Of a DNA stretch of 64,000 nucleotides, positions 54,799 through 64,000 are shown one piece after another. A program made the translations under genes and the position numbers. Origin of the DNA: Macrostomum hystrix (lineage: Eukaryota > Platyhelminthes > Macrostomidae); assembly GCA_950097015.1 (NCBI GenBank), contig CATNEN010000039.1:5658501-5722500 (forward strand), in the 5' to 3' direction. Numbering within the stretch: position 1 is the first letter of the stretch; the number at the start of each line of letters is the position of its first letter. The notes beneath the pieces are model-generated. The model was not told the origin of the DNA. It ran no database searches and was given only the letters and a program-made list of their open reading frames with translations.

Positions 54799-56548
54799 AT
54801 GTCCGCCACCGAAGTCACCGCCGCCGCCACCGCTGACGACTCCGCCGTCCTGCCGCCACCGCTGAACTCCGGCCCGCCGCCAATCAGCAAAGTGATTGTG
54901 CACCCGCTGGTGCTGCTGTCAGTTGTGGATCACTATAACCGGCTGGAGAAGGTCAGCGTCGGGCATCGGCGCTGCATCGGCGTCCTGTTGGGCAGCCGGC
55001 AGGGCGACGTGCTAGACATCAGCAACAGCTTCGCCATACCGTTCGAGGAGGACTCGCGAGATCGGTCCGTCTGGTTCCTAGATCACGACTATCTGGAGAC
55101 AATGTTCGGCATGTTCAAGAAGGTCAACGCCCGCGAGCGCATCGTCGGCTGGTACCACAGCGGGCCGAGGCTCTGCCAGAACGACATCGCCATCAACGAT
55201 CTCATTGGCAAGTTCTGCCTGGGCGGCAATCCTGTGCTGGTCATCGTCAGCATCAAGGAGACCGAGGGCCTGCCAACAGAGGCCTACACGGCCATCGAGG
55301 AGGTTCACGACGATGGCCGGCCGCCATCGAAGACCTGGAATCATCTGGCCAGCGAGATCGGTGCCGAGGAAGCTGAAGAAGTCGGCGTTGAGCACCTGCT
55401 GCGAGACATCAAGGACTCCACCGTGGGCACCCTGTCTCAGCGGATCGGAGCCCAGCGCAGCGGACTGAGGGGATTTCACAACCAGCTGCGCGAGATCAAC
55501 ATCTACCTTGAGGACGTGATCTCCGGCCGACTGCCGGTCAATCATCAGATTGCCTACCGTCTGCAGGTGGGTGGGCTCTGGAATGCTTAGATTAGGCTTT
55601 TGGGGATCTTCAGGTGACGGGAATTCAGTATGCGAGGATCTTCAGGTGAGGGGATTTCAGTATGCGAGGATCTTCAGGTGAGGGGGTTTCTGTTTGCAAG
55701 GATCTTCAGCTGAGGGGGCTTCAGTCTGAGGTTCAGAAACTTTGAGTATATTGCAAGTACTTTTAGATGAAAACGGGTTACTTTGACTGTCTGTAAGGCT
55801 CTGTCAGGGTTCTCAGGTGTCAGTGGGAGTTGTAGCCTAGTTATTAGAGCGTTGAACTCACGACTTAAAGGTCATGTGTTCGATTCGCGACTCCACTGGA
55901 AAAGTTCCTGCCCTTTTAGCGTCATTGCTTGAGTTCAACCAGCTGTTAACTGGGTAACAGCATCAGCTGGGGTGATTGAGGGCAGGTGTGGCGTCCCCCC
56001 AGTCCATGGACTGAACAGCCATATGCAGTATTCAGATGCGCCGCGCAATAGCTGCGGTCGGTTGTGCTGTCGGCTGCACATCTGGCCGGATAGGGCATGT
56101 GTAATTAATTATACAAGGATTACTATTAGTATTCAGGTTAGATCATATGTTGGTCTGTTGTCTGTTGAGGGGACTCACAGAACTCTTTGACGGCTCGGAT
56201 GCCCGCAATGCCACAATCCCACAGGACATGGTGAATCTGCTGCCGGACATGTCGCTGCCCGAGTTTGTCCGCGCCCTGTACATGCAGACCAATGACCAGG
56301 CTCTGGTGATCTATCTGTCCTCACTCCTGCGCTCAATCCTGGCTTTGGATGACCTCATCGATAATAAGCTGCAGAACCGCGAGACCGAGAAAGAGGAAAC
56401 CGATCAGCTGCAGGCGGCCCGCGCTAAAGCGGTCGCCGCCGCCGCCGCCGCAGCCGCCGCTGCTAACGGCGCCGATGGCAAGAAGGCGTCATCCGACGAT
56501 CCGGCATCCAGCTCGGACAAACCTGACTCTGCCGAGAAGAAGCGATAA
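54799..56548 (+). CDS. PSMD7: 26S proteasome lid subunit RPN8/PSMD7 (2 exons)
   Basis: 363-residue MPN-domain subunit that pairs with RPN11 in the 19S regulatory particle. Exons 54799-55566 and 56225-56548 (phase 0), giving '[15 protein letters not shown]' across the junction as in other RPN8 proteins. Landmarks: '[18 protein letters not shown]', 'GVLLGS', '[31 protein letters not shown]', 'NDIAIN', 'TFNHL'-like '[26 protein letters not shown]', 'VVYLASL'-like '[14 protein letters not shown]'. The JAMM metal motif is incomplete (HSGP, no following H/D set), as expected for the non-catalytic partner. The tail is Ala- and Lys-rich. Acceptor-like ATCCCAG lies 6 nt before the ATG. Poly(A) signal at 56678-56683. 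Confidence 0.95.
55608..55735 (+). repeat. 32-bp repeat in RPN8 intron
   Basis: About four copies of AGGATCTTCAGGTGAGGGGA + TTTCAGTATGCG just after the exon 1 donor. Confidence 0.8.
55826..56125 (+). repeat. SINE family 2 copy in RPN8 intron
   Basis: Head 'GTTGTAGCCTAGTTATTAGAGCG', B box 'GTGTTCGATTCGCGACTCC', body 'CAGCTGTTAACTGGGTAACAGC' and 'GATGCGCCGCGCAATAGCTG', and end 'GGGCATGTGTAATTAATTA' plus a short 'ACTATTAGTATT' tail. It is the most complete copy of this family here. Confidence 0.8.
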
Positions 56549-56677
56549 GAGCTGATCAGGGACGGTGCCCGAAGAAAATATTCGTACAGAGACGGTAGCT
56601 GTGGAGCTCTACCCGCCCCGCTGACGTCCGGTTGTGCTGTCTGATTTCCTCCCTTCTCTGTTCTCAATATTCTTTAC

Positions 56678-56683
56678 AATAAA
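56678..56683 (+). terminator. Poly(A) signal of RPN8
   Basis: AATAAA 130 nt after the stop codon at 56546-56548. Confidence 0.7.
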
Positions 56684-56699
56684 CATTTTCCCGCACCTC

Positions 56700-57933
56700 T
56701 TGTCCACCAATCGCTCTCGAGTCTGTTCCCTGCTTCTATGAGCTATTCAGACAATTGCTCCCGCCTCTGAATGTTTGCTTTTACAATGACAACTAGTTAA
56801 ACTGGGTCTTCAATATTTTGATACTATGGGCTCGTGTGTTTATTATCTACTTTAAGTAGCCTTGTTGAGGCACTTCTCTCAATCGACTCATAAGAATAGT
56901 AATTGAAACTTTATGGTCCGGTATTAACTACTTAAAATAGACTACATCGTTTTTATTAATTGTTAGGCCACACGCCTAGCACAAGAATTGGATTATAACT
57001 AAGTAAATAAATACGTGCTTTGTATACTTTATTAGCATTGTTATAATCATACTAAATGCTCTCTGCCTAAAAATATTCTCTTGAATATAATCTCTTTTTT
57101 TAAGATAGAGAGTCGTGACGGACTTGAATTCGGTTGAATTATGGAGTGACAAAGTAGTTCAGTAAGTCTGTAAAGGCAGTTCAAATTTGATTGGTAAAAT
57201 GCACAGATGATTTGGGACGAAGCATTCGCGCTACCTCTTGGATGCTTGCCATTTGTGTATATTTCTCTCGTCTGCTTAAGCTTTGGCACTTTCCAGAGTT
57301 ATCAAATGGTAAGGAAGCAGCGGTAGGTGGGTGAGCAGAAATTAGCAGATTAATTAATTACTTTGGGCTCTTGCAGTGAATGTGGAAATACAAAATAAGT
57401 ATGGATGCTGGATGATCTCGCAACATGAAAAAATGAAATAACGCTAATGGCATGTCGACAAGTAAAAGCCATTGAAGGTACATGCATCGAGTTGGGTGCA
57501 CTTTTAGTAGGGCCTATTTTTAGAGCGTATTTTTGGATTTTAGATTTTGGTGTTTCAAAAAGTTGCATGTACGATGAGCAGATTAAATCACAGTGTAATA
57601 GAACTGGTATGGGAATAGAGAAACTAGCGGCACACATGGCTAGGACATTCGTTTCAGTGCGTTGCTGCATTAAAAAAACAAAAATTGTCAGCACAACAAC
57701 TAAGAAAAAATGATTGCAAATAAATTAGCTGATGCAGCAGGTGAGTTAAGGCAAGATAGTAAAGTCAGTTAAAATAAATCGTTATGGTATGTAATATGGA
57801 AATTAAAACTTTTTAAGTGTTTGTGATTTGTACGCATGCACTTTTAGGGGATGGGGACATGTCGTCCTGACGAACTTTCTGTCTACGTGAATACTTTTCA
57901 TGGCGATACTTTTGGCGGCGAGGCACCACATGT
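56700..57933. other. Convergent intergenic region
   Basis: Between plus-strand RPN8 and minus-strand limpet-type gene. ORFs at 57350-57713 lack recognisable domains or codon character. It holds the 3' UTRs of both genes; no clear minus-strand poly(A) signal found. Confidence 0.45.
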
Positions 57934-60717
57934 TTAGCGACCGCACTCCGGGCACAGGATCTCGTCGCCGTCAGTGAGGAAGCCCTTGCCAACCAGGTTG
58001 ACGTCGCATTTGTAGCAGACGAAGCACTCGGAGTGCCAGTGCCGCTCCTCAAATGAAATAAACTTGCAGCCGCCGAAGCCTTTCGGTTAAAGGAGACAGG
58101 CAATAAATTTTGCATTTGTAAGTCTTCTCAAAACGGGTCTCTGAAACTTAATTTCTTTAATAATAAATTAAATAGAAGATAATGCGAAACAAATGTTCAA
58201 TTATTGACAACTCACGTAGCCGTATCACAATTTTAAAGTACTGCAGCAAAGTCTGAGTCTAAGTCTAAGTTACCAAGAGTGCTGAGACTGCATCAGAGGT
58301 TAGGCCAGTTTGACTTGTGCAGGAGAGCAGTGGAAAGATACATGTAGTTTGGTGTCCCTACGCCCACAGATGGCTTGAACCCGCAGTCCTCAATAATCGT
58401 ATAGTATTTAATGTACATGAATTCGGAAAACACAACCCTATCCGAGCTACTCACCTGTAATTGGCTGCGTGCAGCGACAGCATTTCTTGGCAAATAGCTG
58501 GCCGTAGCACTCAGCGCAGTACGGCTTCTCGTCCTTGCTGGTGAACTTGACCCCGGCTAGCTGGGTGGTACAGTTGGCACACACCAGACACTCCTTGTGG
58601 TACGGATCGCCTTTGTATGTAACACCGCCGCGTTTGATCACCTGGACGCACTTTGAGCAGCGTTGGGCAAATTTCTCCTCGTAGCAGGGGACGCAGCAGA
58701 CGTCCTGATCGCGTGGAATAAACGACTTGGTGCCTATGGGTCGGCGGCACTCCAGGCAGAGGAAGCACTCTTCGTGCCACTGCTTGCCGCGGTACTCGTA
58801 CTTGCGCATGCCGGCGCGGAACACCTGAGACGAGAGTCAATGCGTCGTCTGCTTAGAGTGCTTTTCGGAAGACTGAAGAAGGATCGCACTAACTAAGCTT
58901 TTAGTTCCTATTCAGTTTTTCTCGAATATGTCACTGCTTCCAGTCTTAGATTAGACTTCAGCGAGCAGCTTGCTAATTTCACGTCCTTTCGAGCTACCAC
59001 TCAAGGTGTTGGGCGTTGGGCAACAAGTTACAATTCCAAAAAGCCGCATCAGTTCACAGAGGCTGCTGCTGATGCTAACGGATGCATTACCCAAATATAT
59101 GCTATACATATTAGCAACAGAAGCTCTGCTCACAGGGTCTTTCCATATTGAATGTATAAAGTCATGGAAACACATTTTCTCACCTTGCTGCAACCGTCGC
59201 ATCTGGCGGCAAATTTTTCATCATGACAGTCCGAGCAGAACAGAGCCTCCTCCTTAGTTGCAAATGGTTTGTCAACCAGGCTGGTGCTGCACGAGCTGCA
59301 TTTAAAGCAGCGCTCGTGCCAATGCCGGTCTTTGTATGATAAATCCTATAAAGTCCAGGTGGATTTCAAAGGTGTTAAATGGGGAGCTACCAAAGAAGCC
59401 ACAGCTCATCTTCCCATCATCCAGAAACACTCACCTTGGAGTCGCAGCCGATCTTGTCCTTGCACTGCTCACAGGTGTTGGCAAAGATATCTTCATAGCA
59501 CAGGATGCAGAACGGCTTCTCTTCTCGCAAAATGTATCGATGTCCCGTCAGCGATTTGTCGCAGTTTGAGCAGGCAAAGTGGCCAGTGTGATGATCGCCC
59601 TCCATGGAGCGGGTCAGCTCAACTGAGAAGATCAGCTGAGAAGATGAGGATATGGGAATACATATAGCTTTCTAGTCAACAAAGGGCTAGCAAACAACAG
59701 TAATTTGAGTGAGGATTTGTGTCTTACCTCGTCGCAGGCTGGGCAGCGGGATCGCAGGCTCTGGTTGAAGTCGCGTACGCACATAATTTCATTCTTGTCT
59801 GCGTTCCAACAGTAGAAGAAGTCCACCAGATGGTCCTTGCACTCAGCGCACTGGAAGCAGGACGGATGCCAGACGAAGCCGTCGGCGTGGGAGGCTTTGA
59901 GCACGAATCGGTCGCTGTCGCCTTGGACATTCTTGCCCGGCTTGACGATTCTCTCGCCGCATCCGTGACAGCTTTTCTTGGCGTCCTCATTGCTCACCTG
60001 ATGCACCTCGGCCAAGCCGAGGGCCTTGCGATTGCGCCGATCTTTTAGGCGTTCGAACTGGTTCTTCTGCGAGTTCTCCAGAGATCTGCAGGCGGTTTGC
60101 AGCACGTCTTGCGGAGGTACCTGCGAAAGAGGTTACAGAAGCCTCTTAGCGGGAGCTTCCTGTCGATATTTTCTTCTAGCTACTAATAGTACCATGCTAG
60201 GTAGTTCAAAGCATGCCCAAACCATGCCCCGAGTTTTTCTACCGATATTTTTTAGTAGAGCAAATTAAAAAAACCTGCAGAATTCCTGATTCTTAAAGAA
60301 ATAAGTGTTTCAGAAATAAGCAAATTGTGAAATCGCACCATGATGTGACATTATTACCTGCTTGTGAACTCGCCGCAGCCGTTCTAGACAGGCGCTGCGA
60401 TCTCGAATTCGCGGCAGCAGAGACGGGTCAACGTACTTGGCGAATTCTACGATCTGCGTCTTCTCGAGTCCTAGCGGCGAGCAGACGTAGCCGACAGATT
60501 CCGCAATTTTCAACTGCTCTTCGACCACGTTCATGAACGGGCTGGTGTCGTTGTAGCCCAAACGCTTGAGTAGGTTGGCTGTCTCAGTGGCGTAAATGAG
60601 ATGGCTGTTTTTTGAGCACTGGCATTCGACGCACAGAGCACGCCAGGTGTGCGGCCGGTAGCCGCGGCAGCCTTTGCCGCAGGAATCGCACGAGCTGCCG
60701 AGAGTTTCCGTTTCCAT
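57934..60717 (-). CDS. lmpt: Limpet-type PET plus six-LIM protein (6 exons)
   Basis: 543-residue cytoskeletal/nuclear adaptor. Exons 60358-60717, 59728-60120, 59435-59635, 59184-59345, 58455-58824, 57934-58079; all in phase. Residues 1-50 are a testin-like Cys-rich region ('CDSCGKGCRGYRPHTWRALC'); a PET domain spans about 90-130 ('VCSPLGLEKTQIVEFAKYV...VPPQD'); six LIM domains follow. The last four match FHL proteins closely: 'DLSYKDRHWHERCF', 'GTKSFIPRDQDVCCVPCYEEKFA', 'GGVTYKGDPYHKECLVC', 'ISFEERHWHSECF...LVGKGFLTD..EILCPEC'. This testin front with an FHL back is the Drosophila Limpet architecture. The acceptor of the last exon (CGAAAG) has a poor pyrimidine tract. Testin has only three LIM domains and FHL lacks PET, so neither fits alone. 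Confidence 0.92.
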
Positions 60718-61136
60718 AGCCGATTCAGATGCAGATTTTTGTTTTAATTATTTTAATCACAATCTTACAGAAGATAATTTCAATCAATAGATTTCTAGTC
60801 GGCAAAATCAATTTATATTTCTAATTCCAAAATACCTGCGGCTTTTACTTCTGCTTTGGCAAGCGATTCTGCTTTCTTGGTATTAGGGGTGGGTTGGGTT
60901 TCAATCGCATAGCCTATTAGTACAGGTTGCGCTTAGACTCAGATGAGGTCCCCATTGAGCTAGAGTCTTAGAGATCGGCCATAGAATAATTGTTTGTGAA
61001 AAATAAATGTCCATTTCTTGTCCTTTAGTTTAGCTCTAGCATGCATTCGTAAGTTTTAATATTCAACTTGAAAGACTTGACTTGCACAGCAGCCAAAAAC
61101 GAATTGCTTCATTTTAGTTTACATCACTTAATAAAA
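60718..61136. other. Upstream region of the limpet-type gene
   Basis: Probable promoter and 5' UTR side of the minus-strand LIM gene. Nothing else recognised. Confidence 0.4.
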
Positions 61137-61938
61137 CTGTGTTGGGCGCGTTACCAAAAAAGTAACGGCGATGGAAGTAACGATCGTTTGGTGACGACCA
61201 TGACCATTTGGTGACGAAAATATCGTGTAACGAAAAAACAAAAACAAGATAGTAACTGTCGCTACTTTGTTGTAATCGTTACTTTCAGTTTTTTTAATTG
61301 ACCAAAAATCTGAAATTTTTTACGTAAGCATGTTATAAATACGTGTAGCCTTGTTTATCGACCATTACTCATATCATATGTACTATTTTCCAACATCGTC
61401 CACTTTTTTTAGACTCCGCTATCATTTCACTCTCACTAGATTGATAGTCTAGTCTAGTGATAATCAAGATTGATTATCAATCTTGAACTAGATTGATAAT
61501 ATTGATGATTGATGATAATATAATATTGTCGTGAGTAAACAGTCCATGGATTGACCAATAAAGATTTCGCAAATTTGCAGTTCGCAACAAAAACAGAAAA
61601 CTTCAAATCAAAATGAATGCAAAATATTATCAATGAAAAACAAATAAATCGAAAGATACAGTTGCTAATTATATAAGTTTGACTATCTTTTGTACTAGTA
61701 ATTCGAAAATACGTAATATACGTTTTTTATTGCAGCAAAATAGATAATTTACAGTGCTGCTAATGTCTTATCAGTTTGTTTCGGAAACTATTGACGAAAA
61801 CAGATAACGTGAAATTATTTAACGACTCGTTACCATCATTTTCGTTACCAGGCCGTGGTAACGTTAAAAGTAACGTTGCAAAAAAGTAACGATCGTTACC
61901 CAATTGGTAACTAGTAACGAGTAACGCGCCCAACACTG
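61137..61938. mobile_element. Non-autonomous hAT-like DNA transposon (802 bp)
   Basis: Terminal inverted repeats CTGTGTTGGGCGCGTTAC (left) and, read inward from the right, CAGTGTTGGGCGCGTTAC; 17 of 18 match. The flanks are 8-bp near-duplications TAATAAAA (61129-61136) and TAATTAAA (61939-61946), one mismatch. Subterminal GTAAC/GTTAC motifs are numerous at both ends. No transposase frame. Eight-bp target sites and the CAGTG-type end point to the hAT superfamily. Confidence 0.8.
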
Positions 61939-61946
61939 TAATTAAA

Positions 61947-62892
61947 ATTATATTAACTTGTTTTATATGGCCAGAAAGTATGGCCATGTAAATTCCTGGA
62001 CTTGTTAAAATTGGTCTTTACCGTAAGGTATTGCTAGTGCTCAATAATGTTCACGAATATACGTTCCGGCGCAGTGCGCATGCGAATAAAGCCGATTTGC
62101 GCTGCAAAAGCCGCATCTTGGAAGAGCGTGCCAAATTATTTTATACTTCATGGCTTTGTACAATATTTGATATACTGCTGCGCTTAGAATTCAGTAATAA
62201 ACTAAATGCAGCGTGATTCGGAATTCAAAGTTCCAGCTGGCTAGAGAGCCATGTTTTTATGATGCTAAAATCTGAATTTGTGCTTACTAATAGGCAATAG
62301 CTTTGCCTAAGGTATCCTTATCTGAAGCCTATTTTTATTGATTACATTATTTATAGATTAGATGAATTTCGAGGCGACTTCGAAACTGTATACGTTCGTA
62401 CAGTGTTGATTATATTATAGTATAGGTGGATAGATATTATATTTCATTAGAAGCTTAAGGATTCCAAAATTGGGCATTAATCCTGACAGTGTACACTTTG
62501 CCTACTAGGAATGTACTTTGGCCCGATGGTTGTTTTCTCAACGCGTGGGGAAGACATTCTTGGTTAGGCTTACTGGCGCTGGGAGAGGGGCTGAAATTAG
62601 AGTCAGGATGTACATCGGTGTACACTTGCCCTCGCTGGTTCTCTCTCTTCTCCACTCCCCTATTTGTACAACCCCAATCGAAGAGGGCAGGGAAAGAGAA
62701 AACAGAGCAGGCGAAGGGACGGTGACAGAAAACTCGAGATACCCATAGCAAGCATTTTTGCACATGACATGTTGAACAGGACCTATATTATATTAGTCCT
62801 GTTTACTTATCCTATATAGGGCTTTGCATTTCACCACTAGAAGCTGATTTCGAAGTTCATCACAACTAGACCAGATCAGCTGGACAGTCATC
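61947..62892. other. Upstream region of the innexin gene
   Basis: No supported gene. A pair of GTGTACA-containing segments (62490 and 62608) and the ORFs on both strands at 62455-62765 lack domain matches. Confidence 0.4.
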
Positions 62893-64000
62893 ATGGTTGG
62901 CGCAGATATATTTGAAAAGTTTCAAAAGTTCCAAAAAGTCACCTATACGGGAGTGGAAGATTTCTCCGATAGGATGAACTTTCAGGCCACAGTTGTACTC
63001 CTGCTGGCGTGCTGCACCACAGTCACGCTGAAGACCTACGTCTTGTCGCCCGTGGCCTGCTACATACCAAACGAAGTTGGGGCGCACAGCGGGCAGGAAC
63101 AATACGTTAATAACTATTGCTGGACAGAAGGTGAGATGCCAAATTGGATTTCCGATATTTCAATCTATTAAAAAAGTGAAAGAGACTAAACTATAGAGAT
63201 AAGGGGTGAGTTAACGCGTTCGAGCTCGATTTCGCGATGAGGCCACATTCATTTGAGGCGCAGCCGCGTAGAGAAGACTTAGGGGCTTGTCGTGCAATTT
63301 AGGCCCTTGATGGCCAACGTCCATTGCACATGTCGTGTGCCTTGGATGCACACATCCCCTGTGTAAGTGTGTGTGTGCTCAGGAGTCAGCGGAGTGAGCA
63401 GAATTGCCTCCTCGCTGTCCATTGTCACCAAATGATATGGGTCCATATTATTATTACTATAGAGAGGTGGGGCATCGCCTAGGGAAGACTAGGCATTGGA
63501 AAAGGTCAGGGCCGCTTCTGGCCCTTTGGCCGGAGGTAGCCAACCCCAGCCCTACATTAAACATCGAACAACTTCACAGGCACATTCGCCGTGCCCCTGT
63601 CGGAGTTCCACATCGACAACACCCTGCCGGACCCCATCGCCAAGTATGAGGACAAGCGCATCATCTATTACCAATGGGTGCCGTTCGTGCTCGGACTGCA
63701 GTCGCTTCTGTTCTACCTGCCCAAGGTGCTGTGGGGCATGATGAGCTATAATAGGGCCGGAACGGATGTTGGACACATCATCCGCGCCGCCAACGACGCT
63801 GTGACGGCGGACTCGGAGAAGCACGCCAAGCTGCTGCAGCACGTCTGTCGGAGGCTGGAGCAGATGCTGTTCCAGAATGAGAAGATGGAAAAACAGGAGG
63901 ATTCCGGGGTGAGTGAAGTGCAGTCCTGGGTCAGTGTAGGACCAACTGTAATTGCCTTAACTGTATTATTTAATGCTTGGTCTCGTCTCTTACCCCCAAT
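62893..64000 (+). CDS. Innexin gap-junction protein (5' part; gene continues past the window)
   Basis: Four-pass channel subunit of invertebrate gap junctions. Exon 1 is 62893-63130, exon 2 is 63580-63908, joined in phase 1; exon 2 ends with GTGAGTG and the rest lies beyond 64000. Seen: N-terminal cytoplasmic segment 'DDFSDR'-like 'EDFSDRMN', TM1 'ATVVLLLACCTTVTLKTYV', extracellular loop 1 with its two cysteines ('ACYIP' and 'NNYCW'), and the family signature 'YYQWVPFVL' at TM2 followed by 'LFYLPKVLW'. The ATG at 62893 is preceded by ATC and fits the family's usual start about 20 residues before TM1. The intron contains a SINE. Which innexin paralogue cannot be decided from this part. Confidence 0.94.
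63203..63462 (+). repeat. SINE family 1 copy in innexin intron 1
   Basis: Shares 'GAGTTAACGCGTTCGAGCTCGATTTCGCG' (head with a deletion between boxes), 'GATGAGGCCACATTCATTTG', 'GTGTGCTCAGGAGTCAGCGGA' and a TATTATTATTACTAT tail with the copies at 27704-28018 and 29707-30004. Confidence 0.75.

Noticed and set aside
56147-56224. Upstream extension of RPN8 exon 2 (to 56147)
   Set aside because: The acceptor ATCCCACAG at 56216-56224 joins in phase and restores the conserved LQD..NLLPD; the extension would break it.
57447-57713. 88-codon plus-strand ORF between RPN8 and the limpet-type gene
   Set aside because: AT-rich, no motif, ends in a poly-K stretch; no support as a gene.

Overview
The window is animal nuclear DNA: genes are split by GT-AG introns, exons are short to medium, and the products are metazoan (usherin, innexin, limpet/FHL-type LIM protein, secreted ferritin, 26S proteasome lid subunit). 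Innexin, secreted ferritin and limpet point to an invertebrate. The heavy load of minisatellites and SINEs, and splice-acceptor signals just before several start codons, would fit a free-living flatworm such as Macrostomum or another spiralian. That placement is inference; nothing in the sequence names the species.

Layout. 1-16744 (+) is the 3' two-thirds of an usherin (USH2A)-like gene: about 25 FN3 domains, a di-cysteine region, a transmembrane segment and a cytoplasmic tail ending in a PDZ ligand. Its last intron carries an intact, very young Ty3/gypsy retrotransposon (11238-16185). 17837-18091 (-) is an unassigned small ORF. 18486-24042 (-) is a secreted ferritin gene whose introns are mostly minisatellite. 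25299-34601 (-) is a 13-exon secreted multi-lectin gene (WSC-WSC-C-type lectin-fucolectin-fucolectin-CUB). About 35.8-37.8 kb is a decayed APE-type LINE (-) that retains a 2A-like motif. 38443-39487 is a perfect 13-bp satellite. 39886-43521 (+) is a C16orf89/UPF0764-family secreted protein. 44603-45631 (-) is an NHL-type beta-propeller protein. 45.6-49.3 kb is AT-rich DNA with a nested SINE. 49371-56548 (+) is a compact same-strand run: CHTOP/FOP-like, UTP14 and RPN8/PSMD7. 57934-60717 (-) is a limpet-type PET-LIM6 protein. 61137-61938 is a non-autonomous hAT-like element. 62893-end (+) is the start of an innexin gene.

The gene models were built by eye from splice sites. In every multi-exon model the exon phases join in frame, and for the models with both ends visible the spliced length is a whole number of codons. 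The genes form no single pathway; they are a normal mixed eukaryotic neighbourhood. The unusual parts are (1) the retrotransposon with a near-textbook -1 frameshift signal, inserted between the membrane exon and PDZ-tail exon of usherin; (2) the LINE 2A motif; (3) the modular lectin protein with a repeated unrecognised domain; and (4) the many intron-specific minisatellites, several sharing a GGGAT core on the same strand.
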